Shown in pieces: positions 25,296 to 34,012 of a stretch of DNA of 64,000 bases. Numbering within the stretch: the stretch's first letter is position 1; each line of letters begins with the position of its first letter. The notes under the pieces are model-generated. The model ran no database searches, was not told where the DNA came from, and was given only the letters and a program-made list of their open reading frames with translations. The position numbers and the translations under genes were made by a program. The stretch is from Halobacillus karajensis (GTDB lineage Bacteria; Bacillota; Bacilli; Bacillales; Halobacillaceae), in NCBI RefSeq assembly GCF_900108515.1, contig NZ_FNWW01000007.1, positions 124,001 to 188,000 on the forward strand, in the 5' to 3' direction.

Positions 25296-27107
25296 TTATT
25301 CATGGGTCTGTTTCTTAAATGCCGCCAGAGCATTCGTTACCCTGCCAAATTCTGATGCGTGCGGACGGTCATCCCCATCGGCATATCCATAATCGACCAT
25401 GCGATTGCGGTTCAGGCAGAGCTTCGTCATTTCTGGTTTAAAGAAATCAAACAGTTCAAACCTCTCTTCCAATTCAGGAAATCTCGCCTGATAATGATGA
25501 ATCGATTCGGCAAGCAGTTCCCAAAACTTCTCCTCTGTAACTAAGTGATGATTCTCCAAGATGTGACTTAAATAGCGGAGATGGCATACAAAGAGCCCGG
25601 TAAAGATGAATTGAGTCAAACCTTCCGGCGGTTCCGTACGCAAGACAGTTTTCATTTCTTCTGATAAAAGGTCCAGTTCAGGAAACGGCTGGTCTGTGAC
25701 ATTCACATCATCCACGAAGTCTTTAATCGCAAGTCTATGCGGCTGGTTCTCTTTCAACACAAGAATGGTGTTCTGCCCGTGCGGGGAAAAAACGGTGCCA
25801 TATTGATAGAGATAGTGCAGCAGCGGATCCATCACCACTTGATAAAATTTCTTCATCCATTCCTCCGGTTCGAGCTGGGAGGCATCCATCAGAGATTGAA
25901 CGAAAGGGGTCCCGTTATGATCTTCATGCAGGAGAGCGGCAAGTGTGATGGCCTGCTCCCCTTCCTCCAAATAGGTGTAAATGCTTTCCCGCCAGATGGC
26001 TCCTAACATTTCAAGGTATTGATAGGGGGCATCTTTCACGGAAGAATAGTGAGGCTGATCCACGTTGATGCTGGCATTCTCCCCTGGTAAAATCACTCGG
26101 CACTCATGCTTTAAAAAATCGTCCTGGTCATACATACCTTTAATCAGTTCCGTTACTTTCGGTGCAATGACTGTCCGCTCCGAAGGCAGACCACGATAAA
26201 CCAGTGTATTTAATATACTCATCGGCAGTTTCACATGATGCTTCTCTGTTGAATGTGTGTTTACAAACGTCCGAATCGACTGCTGAGGAAGGTAAGAGTC
26301 CTCTCCATCTCCCACAGCGATGATCTCTTTTCTCGCAATTTCATTCGGGAAGTTTTGGATCAACTGATTCTTCCACTGCCATTCATGGACAGGAAGGAAG
26401 TAATAGTTTTCAGCGTTCCCCCCCTGTGTCTCAACTTCTTTGGCAAAGCGTTTTCTTTCCTCCTCACTTAATTCCTGCTCGATCAATTGTTCATAGCTGA
26501 GATTTTCGATAGAGTGAAAGCTTGCCAAATGTTTGTGGACCGCTATCCAAGACAGTCGGACTTCTCTCTGCTGCTCTGGAGCAAACTTCAGGTAATCATC
26601 ATAGCCGAAGCCAATCCGTCCCTTGTTATAGGTAATCCATGGATGTCCCTTCATAAATCCTTCAAGCTCAGCATAGTCGGTCGTCAAAAGCTCCTCGGAA
26701 GTTCGATCTGTCTTTTGCATCAAGTGGATGTCGGCAATCAATGTAGCATGGATCTCTTTGATCAAATGTCCGGTTGTTTCTGCCGACATGCCTATCATTT
26801 CCTTTAAATCGACAAGCAGTTCCACCGCACTCTCAGCCTCTTTTTCTACCCCCTGCTCGATTTTTTTTATCGATTCCTTCTTGACCTCAAAACTATCAAA
26901 TAGATATTTCTTCGCCTCAAACTGGTAGGACTTATGGTTAGGGACGATCAGTTCATACGTCTCTATCTTTCCATTCGTGTGCAGGACTTTCGGGTTGATC
27001 ATATCTTCATACATATACTCAGCTAACATTTTTGCGATCAGCTTTTGATTGACTTCCTTCCAATCTGCCGGATTCAATTGTTCATGAATTTCGTTTTGGA
27101 ATAACAT
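25296..27107 (-). CDS. rhbF: IucC-type NIS siderophore synthetase (RhbF-like)
   Basis: IucA/IucC-family ATP-dependent synthetase, 603 residues, expected to join the second hydroxamate amine to the citryl intermediate. Family features: HPWITYNKGRIGFGYDDYLKF (split HPWITYNKGRIGFGY) near 150-170, PVHEWQWKN near 250, and the C-terminal SPHGQNTILVLKENQPHR followed by KDFVDDVNV. The FhuF-like C-terminus follows. The ATG comes after GAAGGGG, 23 bases downstream of the monooxygenase gene. Confidence 0.9.
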   Translation of the reverse strand: MLFQNEIHEQLNPADWKEVNQKLIAKMLAEYMYEDMINPKVLHTNGKIETYELIVPNHKSYQFEAKKYLFDSFEVKKESIKKIEQGVEKEAESAVELLVDLKEMIGMSAETTGHLIKEIHATLIADIHLMQKTDRTSEELLTTDYAELEGFMKGHPWITYNKGRIGFGYDDYLKFAPEQQREVRLSWIAVHKHLASFHSIENLSYEQLIEQELSEEERKRFAKEVETQGGNAENYYFLPVHEWQWKNQLIQNFPNEIARKEIIAVGDGEDSYLPQQSIRTFVNTHSTEKHHVKLPMSILNTLVYRGLPSERTVIAPKVTELIKGMYDQDDFLKHECRVILPGENASINVDQPHYSSVKDAPYQYLEMLGAIWRESIYTYLEEGEQAITLAALLHEDHNGTPFVQSLMDASQLEPEEWMKKFYQVVMDPLLHYLYQYGTVFSPHGQNTILVLKENQPHRLAIKDFVDDVNVTDQPFPELDLLSEEMKTVLRTEPPEGLTQFIFTGLFVCHLRYLSHILENHHLVTEEKFWELLAESIHHYQARFPELEERFELFDFFKPEMTKLCLNRNRMVDYGYADGDDRPHASEFGRVTNALAAFKKQTHE

Positions 27108-27130
27108 GTCTACCCCTTCTTTCTTCTTTA

Positions 27131-28456
27131 TTAATAGAGTGTGACCGGCTGTTTTTTCGTACCGAATGTTTGAAATACGTGTTGCTCCTGGATAGGATAA
27201 ACCTCACGATGAGCGATTTGATTAATAATGACAGCATTCCGGTATGCCCCCAACCCAAGATCTGGTGCTCCGACTCCGTGGGTATGGAGTTCTCCATTTT
27301 GGATGAAAATGTTTCCAGATGTCTGTAAACGGGTCTCCAAGTCATAGCCTTTATTTATGACAAACCGGCCATGGTCATCCCAGATGATGGATTCTTCCAT
27401 TTCCTCAAAAAAACGAGGCACTCGTGCTTGGTAACCGGTTCCCAAAATGACAACGTCTGCGTCAAACGCAATCGGATCCTCGGAGATTTTCTGAAAACCG
27501 TTCAGTCTCCAGCTATTTCCCTGTCGTTTGATTTCCGTTACTTCCGTCATCGCCTGAAGATGAATGGCTGGATCGACGTTACCGACCGTTCGCTCATACA
27601 TATGGTCATAAATTTCTGCTATCGTTTCTGTGCTGATCCCTTTGTAGAGAAGACCCTGATTATTCAGGAGTTGATCTTTTTTCCACTGGGGAAGCTCATA
27701 GAAAAAGTCGATATAGTCTGGTGAAAAGTACTCCAGCCCAAGTTTGGAATATTCCATTGGAAAAAACCCTTGGGATCTCGTGTACCACTGCAAGGATCCA
27801 CCCTTGTCCTCCTGGTGCTTCGCTACATCTAACATCACTTCCGCTGCACTCTGACCTGAGCCGATGACTGCGACCGATTGTTCGAGGTTGATGGCTGATT
27901 TTCTAGCTAAATATTCAGATGTATGAAAAACCGTTTCCCCAAGCGCCTCCTGAAAGGCTTCAGGCACCCGAGGCTCCGTGCCGATCCCCATTACAATATG
28001 TTTAGCCGTATATGTAGACTCACGGCCGGTGGCCTGATCTACCGCTGTCACTTGATAAAGAATATCCCCCTCTATTGGAGCTGTGGTGACTTTGGTCACC
28101 TCGCTCCCAAATTGGCAGGAGTCTAAACGGTTACTGACCCAACGGCAATAATGGTTGTATTCCTTCCTTGGAATATGAAATTTTTCAAGAAAATAAAAGT
28201 GATAGAGTCGTTGATGCTGCTGCAAATAATGCAGAAAACTATGCTCACTTCTTACATCAGCCATACTGACAAGATCCGCGAAAAAAGGGACTTGAAGGGT
28301 AGTCCCTTCAATCAACATATCAGGATGCCAGTTAAACTCCTCTTCTTTTTCTAAAAACAGGGCCGAGACATCCTCCAACGGATCAAGCAATGCGGCCATC
28401 CCTAAATTAAACGGCCCGACACCAATCCCAATGACATCATATACCTGCTGCTTCAT
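27131..28456 (-). CDS. rhbE: 1,3-Diaminopropane-type N-monooxygenase (RhbE/IucD-like)
   Basis: Flavin-dependent N-hydroxylating monooxygenase of 441 residues that makes the hydroxylamine for the hydroxamate. FAD-binding GIGVGPFNLGMAALL (residues 11-25), NADPH-binding VIGSGQSAAEVMLD (near 195) and the C-terminal ATGY-type VILGTGYQARVP. Substrate is inferred as 1,3-diaminopropane from the operon rather than lysine or ornithine. It overlaps the acetyltransferase gene by 20 bases. Confidence 0.9.
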   Translation of the reverse strand: MKQQVYDVIGIGVGPFNLGMAALLDPLEDVSALFLEKEEEFNWHPDMLIEGTTLQVPFFADLVSMADVRSEHSFLHYLQQHQRLYHFYFLEKFHIPRKEYNHYCRWVSNRLDSCQFGSEVTKVTTAPIEGDILYQVTAVDQATGRESTYTAKHIVMGIGTEPRVPEAFQEALGETVFHTSEYLARKSAINLEQSVAVIGSGQSAAEVMLDVAKHQEDKGGSLQWYTRSQGFFPMEYSKLGLEYFSPDYIDFFYELPQWKKDQLLNNQGLLYKGISTETIAEIYDHMYERTVGNVDPAIHLQAMTEVTEIKRQGNSWRLNGFQKISEDPIAFDADVVILGTGYQARVPRFFEEMEESIIWDDHGRFVINKGYDLETRLQTSGNIFIQNGELHTHGVGAPDLGLGAYRNAVIINQIAHREVYPIQEQHVFQTFGTKKQPVTLY

Positions 28457-29012
28457 CCTTCCACCTCATTTCAAAATCTTCTCGTTTACAAAACATAAGC
28501 AAGGCCTCTTTATCCGGGAGCGTAACCGGAGCGACCGGCGTAAATCCGCATTGTTCAAAAATATGAATCATTTTTTCATTACGGATATCCGGCTCTGCCA
28601 CCACCTTCGTTGTGGGGGCATGCTGGAACTGGAACCGCACCATCGCTCTTAGAAGAGGTAGGGCGTACCCAGCCCCTAGAAAATCTTTTTCCCCAATCAG
28701 TAGGTGCACGCCCTGATCCTCTGCCTCCGCTGTATAGAACTTTTCAAGTACATCCCCTTGAACCCAGTAGGATTCCCAGTAACTCATCACTTCGTCGTCT
28801 ATCATGCCAAGATAAAGGGTTTGATGAGTATCTGCGAGCGCCTTTTGGAAGTGGTCTTTAAAGCGACCGAATGAAATATTTAAATTCCAAAACGGATACA
28901 CATGCTCTTCATTCATCCATTTATGGACAAGTTCTACATCCTTAGAAGTAGCTTCACGAAACCCAATCGCGCGCTGAATGGTTTTATCATAAACTTTAAA
29001 GTCAAGACTCAT
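28437..29012 (-). CDS. rhbD: Siderophore acetyltransferase (RhbD/IucB-like)
   Basis: GNAT-fold N-acyltransferase of 191 residues that would acetylate the hydroxylated diamine. MSLDFKVYDKTIQRAIGFR begins at the ATG at 29012, preceded by AAGGTGGG within the end of the upstream synthetase; the longer frame from 29048 has no ribosome-binding site. IucB-like features: VHKWMNEEHVYPFWNLN, LIGEKDFLGAGYALPLLRA and VAEPDIRNEKMIHIFEQCGF. It overlaps both neighbours, consistent with coupling. Confidence 0.88.
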   Translation of the reverse strand: MSLDFKVYDKTIQRAIGFREATSKDVELVHKWMNEEHVYPFWNLNISFGRFKDHFQKALADTHQTLYLGMIDDEVMSYWESYWVQGDVLEKFYTAEAEDQGVHLLIGEKDFLGAGYALPLLRAMVRFQFQHAPTTKVVAEPDIRNEKMIHIFEQCGFTPVAPVTLPDKEALLMFCKREDFEMRWKDEAAGI

Positions 29013-30771
29013 GAACGGTTCCCACCTTGTCAGCAAGTGGATTTTCAATAGTCGTATAAACCGACTGTGCTTCCATCGGGCCCACTAGTTCATCCATATC
29101 ATACAAACGTGTCAGCAAGTTAGCTTTACAAGGAAGCCTGCTTTCTTCTAACAAACTATGAATCAATGAAGAAGGGAGGTATGCCGTTAAGCGGGTACGG
29201 AGTTGATCCATCAACTTCTCTTCTTCAATCAGTCCGCTTACACCAAATCCATTGATCAATCCAAATAAATGATTAAAGAAGAAATAATAGCGCAGCCGTT
29301 CCTCTGCCACGTCATCGGCACAAATAGTGTCACTTTTTTCATTTAAAGAAGGAAGCAAACGTGCCAGTTCATCCGCTTTCGATTGACAGAAGTAATAACC
29401 CTGGTTATCCCGGTAATAAAATTCATTAGGATAACCATCTTCTAAACGAATCACAGAATTCTGCTGGTGGGCTTCCAAGGCAATGCCATAATTGGTATAG
29501 AGCCATAGAACCGGATCTAAACTGATGGACAAATACTTGTTAAACCACTCCAGGCTTACTTCTTCAACTGTCCGTTTTTCCCGTTCAGCAAGGTCTTGAA
29601 TGATGGCATGGAGCCTTGATTTCCCCCCGTAGGCATGGTCTTGTACCAGACCAGCAAGGAGACTTGCCTGCCGGGTGTTTTGATAAAATGGATTCTCCCT
29701 AAGAGCGACTTCAAAACCTGAAATCTCTTTATCCAGCGTTATATTAATGGAAGCCGGATCTTTCATAATATGAAACTGTGGATGATTCACTCTCAATTGA
29801 TCCCCAAGATTTGTATCCAACAGTCTCGCCACTTCCACTCCTCTCGCCAGTTCTTTCGGCTGATTAAATCGGAGCGAATTGGTGATTTTTACAGGAACGG
29901 AGAATTTATACATGAAGCCAGCGTCTTCACTGTACAATGTCCGGAAGGAAGATGTGGCTGTAAATAGAGGTCCCGCCGATCCAAGGTATTTGAATTCTCC
30001 GGAATCTACCAATGCCTGGACTTCAGGGTCCTCCATGACAACAGCCGCCTGCAGCGGGTGGACCGGGATCAAGTAGCGGCCCTTATGCCATTCCTTTTCA
30101 AGGAGATCTGCTCCCTCGGTTTGTTTCATATCTTCAAAAATCAGTTCAGCAGCAGACCGATCCATACTGGATTCTTGCTCAACAAGTAACGGATCCGCAC
30201 TAAAAAAGTGGAGCTGAAATCTCCCTTGATATTCCGGTGAATACGTCCGATCCTGTGCCTCCGTGAGGCCTTGTTTACTTTTGGGAGTTGGGTGCATCAA
30301 ATGACCAAACAACAGGGACTGCTCGGCATCAATAAAATCAAACGTTCCCTCTAATAATTGATTCTGGTCGTCTGTTCGCTCCCTGATATAGTCTTTCATG
30401 TTCTTACAGCTGAGCAGGACCCGAAGCACCAGTTCATCTTCAGAAAATTCCTGCCCATTGCCGATCAGCCATTCCTTTACTAGCAGAGTGGCCATTGTTA
30501 CATAATCAAGAGTGTGGTCATCTTCACACCCTTCTGTTTGATAAAAAATAGGAAAATCAAATACATGCCTTCCTGTTAAAGACCAGTAGCGGACAGGCAC
30601 ATTAATCCTTATGTTTTGCCGCGTTAGAGGAATACGTATCATTCGCTGGGCGTCTTCTCCTACTGGATCATTCGGGGCCGGTGCCCATTCATAATTCTCC
30701 GTTTCTCTTAAATAACAATTGAGAAAGCTTTGCATCGTCTTCTTTTCGGCTATTTCTTTAGCTCTTTTCAA
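29002..30771 (-). CDS. rhbC: IucA-type NIS siderophore synthetase (RhbC-like)
   Basis: IucA/IucC-family synthetase of 589 residues, expected to condense citrate with the first acetyl-hydroxamate amine. GHLMHPTPKSKQGLT (near 180), RYLIPVHPLQAAVVM (near 240), TSSFRTLYSED and FKVPVKITNSLR-like FSVPVKITNSLRF (near 315), and GIALEAHQQNSVIRLEDGYP (near 470) are family motifs. It overlaps the decarboxylase by four bases upstream and the acetyltransferase by 11 downstream. Confidence 0.9.
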   Translation of the reverse strand: MKRAKEIAEKKTMQSFLNCYLRETENYEWAPAPNDPVGEDAQRMIRIPLTRQNIRINVPVRYWSLTGRHVFDFPIFYQTEGCEDDHTLDYVTMATLLVKEWLIGNGQEFSEDELVLRVLLSCKNMKDYIRERTDDQNQLLEGTFDFIDAEQSLLFGHLMHPTPKSKQGLTEAQDRTYSPEYQGRFQLHFFSADPLLVEQESSMDRSAAELIFEDMKQTEGADLLEKEWHKGRYLIPVHPLQAAVVMEDPEVQALVDSGEFKYLGSAGPLFTATSSFRTLYSEDAGFMYKFSVPVKITNSLRFNQPKELARGVEVARLLDTNLGDQLRVNHPQFHIMKDPASINITLDKEISGFEVALRENPFYQNTRQASLLAGLVQDHAYGGKSRLHAIIQDLAEREKRTVEEVSLEWFNKYLSISLDPVLWLYTNYGIALEAHQQNSVIRLEDGYPNEFYYRDNQGYYFCQSKADELARLLPSLNEKSDTICADDVAEERLRYYFFFNHLFGLINGFGVSGLIEEEKLMDQLRTRLTAYLPSSLIHSLLEESRLPCKANLLTRLYDMDELVGPMEAQSVYTTIENPLADKVGTVHES

Positions 30772-32282
30772 TGAGGAGTCCCTCCTTTGATCTGTTCATA
30801 AGCTGTATTTTCAATTTCGTCGATCACGCGGCTCACATCTCCTTCACTCGTCCGTGGGTTCAATAGTGTAAATTTCAAATATGTTTCCCCATCCACTGAC
30901 GTTTTGGCAAGGACGGCTCTGCCTTCCCGGAAAAGCTTCTGCTGGATGTTTCGGTTCAGCTCTCCGGCCGGATGATGACCAGCAGGGCGATATTGGAAAA
31001 CGACGGTCGACAGTTCAGGAGAGGCATTCTCTACATGGAAACACCCGCGTCTCTCCAATTCATGCGCGGCATATTGAGCCACTTCAACCGTCCTGTCGAT
31101 CATGCTTCCTAATAAACCAGTCCCCATCGTTTTTAACGTCAACAAGACTTTAAGAGCATCGAATCTTCGAGTGGTCTGCACACTTTTATTGACCAGATTC
31201 AAAATGCCATCTTCTTCGTCTTCCAAAGGATTTAAATAATCCGCATGGTGGGAAAGCAGCCCAAGGTGTTTGCGGTCTTGAAGTAAAAACACCCCACAAC
31301 TGATCGGCTGAAACAGCCACTTATGAAAATCCAGGGTCATAGAATCGGCGTGTTCTAAGCCCTCAAGCTTATCACGGTGTTCGTTACTCAGAAGCAGTCC
31401 CCCGCCATAAGCCGCATCCACATGGAGCCATAGCCCCTTTTTCTTACAAAAATCCGCAAGATTTGGAAGCGGATCAATGCTTCCAAAATCCGTCGTGCCG
31501 CATGTAGCAACAACTGCAAAAGGAAAAAGCCCTTCCCCTTCCAGCTGTTCTACAATTCGGCACACTTCTTTGAAATCCATGCGATGTTTCTCATCTACCG
31601 GAACAGGGATCACGGCCTGTTCGCCAAGGCCAAGCTGGGATATGGATTTTTTGACCGAAAAATGAGCTTCTTCGGAACAGAGCACCCTCATCTTCCGAAA
31701 GTCTTCCGGTAGGCCATTCGTTGGCACATGATGGTTCCATTCGGTCAAACAATAAGCGTCACGAGCGAGCAGCAGCCCCATATAATTGGACTGTGTCCCG
31801 CCACTGGTAAAGACTCCATCGGAACCTTCCGGAAACTGAACCAGCTGTGTCCAGTAGCGAATGAGTTCTTCTTCCACATAGGTCGCAGACGGACTCTGGT
31901 CCCATGAATCCATCGATTGATTCAGGGCTCCAATCATCAATTCTGCCAACACTCCTGGTAAGACAGGAGGACAATGGAGATGCGCCATGCTCCTTTCATG
32001 GGAAACGTGGAGACTGTTTTTTAGAATTGGCCCCTCGATTTCCTTCATCACCTCATAAAGAGATTGAGCTTCTTCATGGATGTCCATGACGGGCCGAAGC
32101 TGTTGTTTGATTTCTTCCACCGTCAGCCCCTCAAAAGGCTGATCCACTTCCTTAAACACGCGGGCGAGTGTATGGACAACGATCTCCGCTTGGGTGCAAA
32201 AACTCTGAACGCCTTCTTCTCCTTGCTGGAGGAAAAACAGATCGAATAGATTTGGTTTGGAAGTTTTCGCTGACGTCACCAT
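30768..32282 (-). CDS. rhbB: L-2,4-diaminobutyrate decarboxylase (RhbB-like)
   Basis: PLP-dependent group II decarboxylase of 504 residues converting 2,4-diaminobutyrate to 1,3-diaminopropane. The PLP site is LDFHKWLFQPISCGVF with the Schiff-base lysine, preceded by LWLHVDAAYGGGLLLS; GVFTSGGTQSNYMGLLLARD binds the cofactor phosphate. Sequence alone would also allow a glutamate or aromatic decarboxylase; the neighbouring aminotransferase and IucA/IucC genes decide. It lies four bases after the aminotransferase. Confidence 0.89.
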   Translation of the reverse strand: MVTSAKTSKPNLFDLFFLQQGEEGVQSFCTQAEIVVHTLARVFKEVDQPFEGLTVEEIKQQLRPVMDIHEEAQSLYEVMKEIEGPILKNSLHVSHERSMAHLHCPPVLPGVLAELMIGALNQSMDSWDQSPSATYVEEELIRYWTQLVQFPEGSDGVFTSGGTQSNYMGLLLARDAYCLTEWNHHVPTNGLPEDFRKMRVLCSEEAHFSVKKSISQLGLGEQAVIPVPVDEKHRMDFKEVCRIVEQLEGEGLFPFAVVATCGTTDFGSIDPLPNLADFCKKKGLWLHVDAAYGGGLLLSNEHRDKLEGLEHADSMTLDFHKWLFQPISCGVFLLQDRKHLGLLSHHADYLNPLEDEEDGILNLVNKSVQTTRRFDALKVLLTLKTMGTGLLGSMIDRTVEVAQYAAHELERRGCFHVENASPELSTVVFQYRPAGHHPAGELNRNIQQKLFREGRAVLAKTSVDGETYLKFTLLNPRTSEGDVSRVIDEIENTAYEQIKGGTPH

Positions 32283-32286
32283 AGAT

Positions 32287-33636
32287 CTACTCCGAAACAG
32301 CCGCAGCTAACGCGTCATGGAAAATCGAAAGAATCTCATCCACCTGTTTTTCCGTAATGATTAAAGGTGGCAAGAAACGAAGAACCGCACCGTACCGCCC
32401 GCCGTCCTCAAGAATCAAACCGCGGTCAAAGCATTCCCTTTGAATGCGGCTCGTAAGTTCGGGATTCGCTGGATAGCTTCCCCTTACGGAAGGTTTGCCC
32501 GATGGATCAACGATCTCCACTCCGATCATTAATCCTCGTCCGCGTACATCACCAATCTGCGGATAGTGATTTTGCATCTTAGTTAATGCCTGGGTAAATT
32601 TATCGCCCATGGCTTCCGCATGCTTCGAAAGCTGGTGTTCTTTAACGTATTTGAGGGTGGCGTTCCCAGCCGCCATCGCCATTTGGTTTCCGCGGAAGGT
32701 TCCAATATGAGCGCCCGGCTCCCATGCATCAAGCTCACGATCATAAACGACGACCGACAATGGAAGGCTGCCACCGATCGCTTTGGAAAGAACAAAAGCA
32801 TCCGGAACAATTCCAGCATGTTCAAAGGAAAACAGTTCGCCAGTTCGCCCGATCCCTGTTTGGACTTCATCAATAATCAAAGGGATGCCGCGCTCTTTCG
32901 TAATACGGCGCATTTCTTTGAGCCACTCAATCGGAGCTGGAATCGCCCCTCCTTCTCCTTGAACCGTTTCAAAAATCATCGCTGCTGGAGGAAGAATGCC
33001 GCTTTCAGGGTCATCTAACAGCTGTTCGATATACATTGCACTCAGCTCAGCCCCTTCTTTTCCTCCCTTTCCGAAAGGACAACGGTAATCATACGGATAA
33101 GGAAGAAAATGTGTGTCTGGCACAAGCCCCTGGACCCTTTTTTTTGGTGCCAGATTTCCACTGATCGACATCGTGCCATGGGTGGCTCCGTGATAGCCGC
33201 CTTGAAAAGTCAAGATACTTTGTCTGCCTGTTGCCGTTTTAGCAAGCTTCAGAGCAGCTTCAATCGCATCGCCTCCGGTCGGACCGCAAAACTGAATTTT
33301 CGCCCTCTCACGAAATCCTTCCGGAAGGCTTGAGAATAGCTCATCTACAAAGCTTTCTTTCACTTCAGTTGTAATATCTAAGGTATGTAAGGGCAGTCGG
33401 TCATGAAGAACCTTCTCCATGGCCTCAATGACAACGGGATGGTTATGCCCTAGAGCCAGCGTTCCGGCCCCTGCCAGACAATCGATGTAGGAATTCCCCT
33501 CTACATCCGTAATATAAATCCCTTCTGCCTCTTTAATTGCTAAAGGAAAACTGCGGGGATAGGATCTTGCGTTAGACTCTCTTTTTTCCTGTTGATTCAA
33601 TAACTCTTGATTGGATTTTTTTATTTGAACACTCAT
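32287..33636 (-). CDS. rhbA: Diaminobutyrate-2-oxoglutarate aminotransferase (RhbA-like)
   Basis: Class III PLP aminotransferase of 449 residues making 2,4-diaminobutyrate from aspartate semialdehyde and glutamate. IDEVQTGIGRTGELFSFEH (near 255) and FVLSKAIGGSLPLSVVVYD with the PLP lysine (near 285) are visible; GPTGGDAIEAALKLAKTATG near 120 is the phosphate-binding region. First gene of the operon. EctB-type enzymes are similar, but no ectoine genes are present here. Confidence 0.91.
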   Translation of the reverse strand: MSVQIKKSNQELLNQQEKRESNARSYPRSFPLAIKEAEGIYITDVEGNSYIDCLAGAGTLALGHNHPVVIEAMEKVLHDRLPLHTLDITTEVKESFVDELFSSLPEGFRERAKIQFCGPTGGDAIEAALKLAKTATGRQSILTFQGGYHGATHGTMSISGNLAPKKRVQGLVPDTHFLPYPYDYRCPFGKGGKEGAELSAMYIEQLLDDPESGILPPAAMIFETVQGEGGAIPAPIEWLKEMRRITKERGIPLIIDEVQTGIGRTGELFSFEHAGIVPDAFVLSKAIGGSLPLSVVVYDRELDAWEPGAHIGTFRGNQMAMAAGNATLKYVKEHQLSKHAEAMGDKFTQALTKMQNHYPQIGDVRGRGLMIGVEIVDPSGKPSVRGSYPANPELTSRIQRECFDRGLILEDGGRYGAVLRFLPPLIITEKQVDEILSIFHDALAAAVSE

Positions 33637-33678
33637 TGCTGTCCACTCCTTTTTTTGCTGGATTGGTTGTTCAACGCT

Positions 33679-33708
33679 ATACTAGTTGATAATGATTATC
33701 AGTGTCAA
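33679..33708 (-). promoter_or_regulatory. Promoter of the siderophore operon
   Basis: Minus-strand TTGACA (33703-33708) and TAGTAT (33679-33684), spacer 18. A Fur box fills the spacer. Confidence 0.78.
33687..33701. promoter_or_regulatory. Fur box 1, in the promoter spacer
   Basis: TGATAATGATTATCA is a perfect 7-1-7 inverted repeat identical to the Bacillus Fur consensus. Binding here would block the operon promoter directly, so expression should follow iron starvation. Confidence 0.92.
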
Positions 33709-33721
33709 CAGTAATTGAAAA

Positions 33722-33736
33722 CTATTATCATTATCA
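33722..33736. promoter_or_regulatory. Fur box 2 (half-conserved)
   Basis: TGATAATGATAATAG on the minus strand keeps one full half-site and part of the other. Its centre is 35 bases upstream of box 1. Confidence 0.6.
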
Positions 33737-33845
33737 ATCAGGGGGGCTTGAAGCTCTTAATTACTGATATAAAGCCTTTTTATAGACCAAAGTATGAACA
33801 AATTATTTCTGATAATTAGGAAAAATGACCTGAATTCAAAATGTA

Positions 33846-33892
33846 CCTTAGGCTCATATGAAAGGAGTTCCTAATCCTTTCGTTACCTAAGG
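33846..33892. repeat. Two-stem imperfect hairpin
   Basis: Outer arms CCTTAGG (33846-33852)/CCTAAGG (33886-33892) and inner arms GAAAGGA (33860-33866)/TCCTTTC (33875-33881). It lies between the malate-gene terminator and the siderophore promoter. No function is apparent. Confidence 0.55.
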
Positions 33893-33912
33893 CTAAGAAC
33901 CTGTGCAAAACA

Positions 33913-33946
33913 TAAAAAATCCACCTTCGCTTCCGAAGGTGGATCT
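33913..33946 (-). terminator. Terminator of the malate transporter gene
   Basis: ATCCACCTTC (33919-33928) pairs with GAAGGTGGAT (33935-33944), followed on the minus strand by TTTTTTATG. Confidence 0.88.
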
Positions 33947-34012
33947 TGTTCGTTGTAACCTGTTCTTCTTTTCTAAACTCTTGACCAAATGAAACGGTCT
34001 TTTTTGCTTGTC

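Noticed and set aside
32287-33636. Ectoine synthesis (EctB)
   Set aside because: The aminotransferase could be EctB-like, but no ectA or ectC is present and IucA/IucC genes follow.
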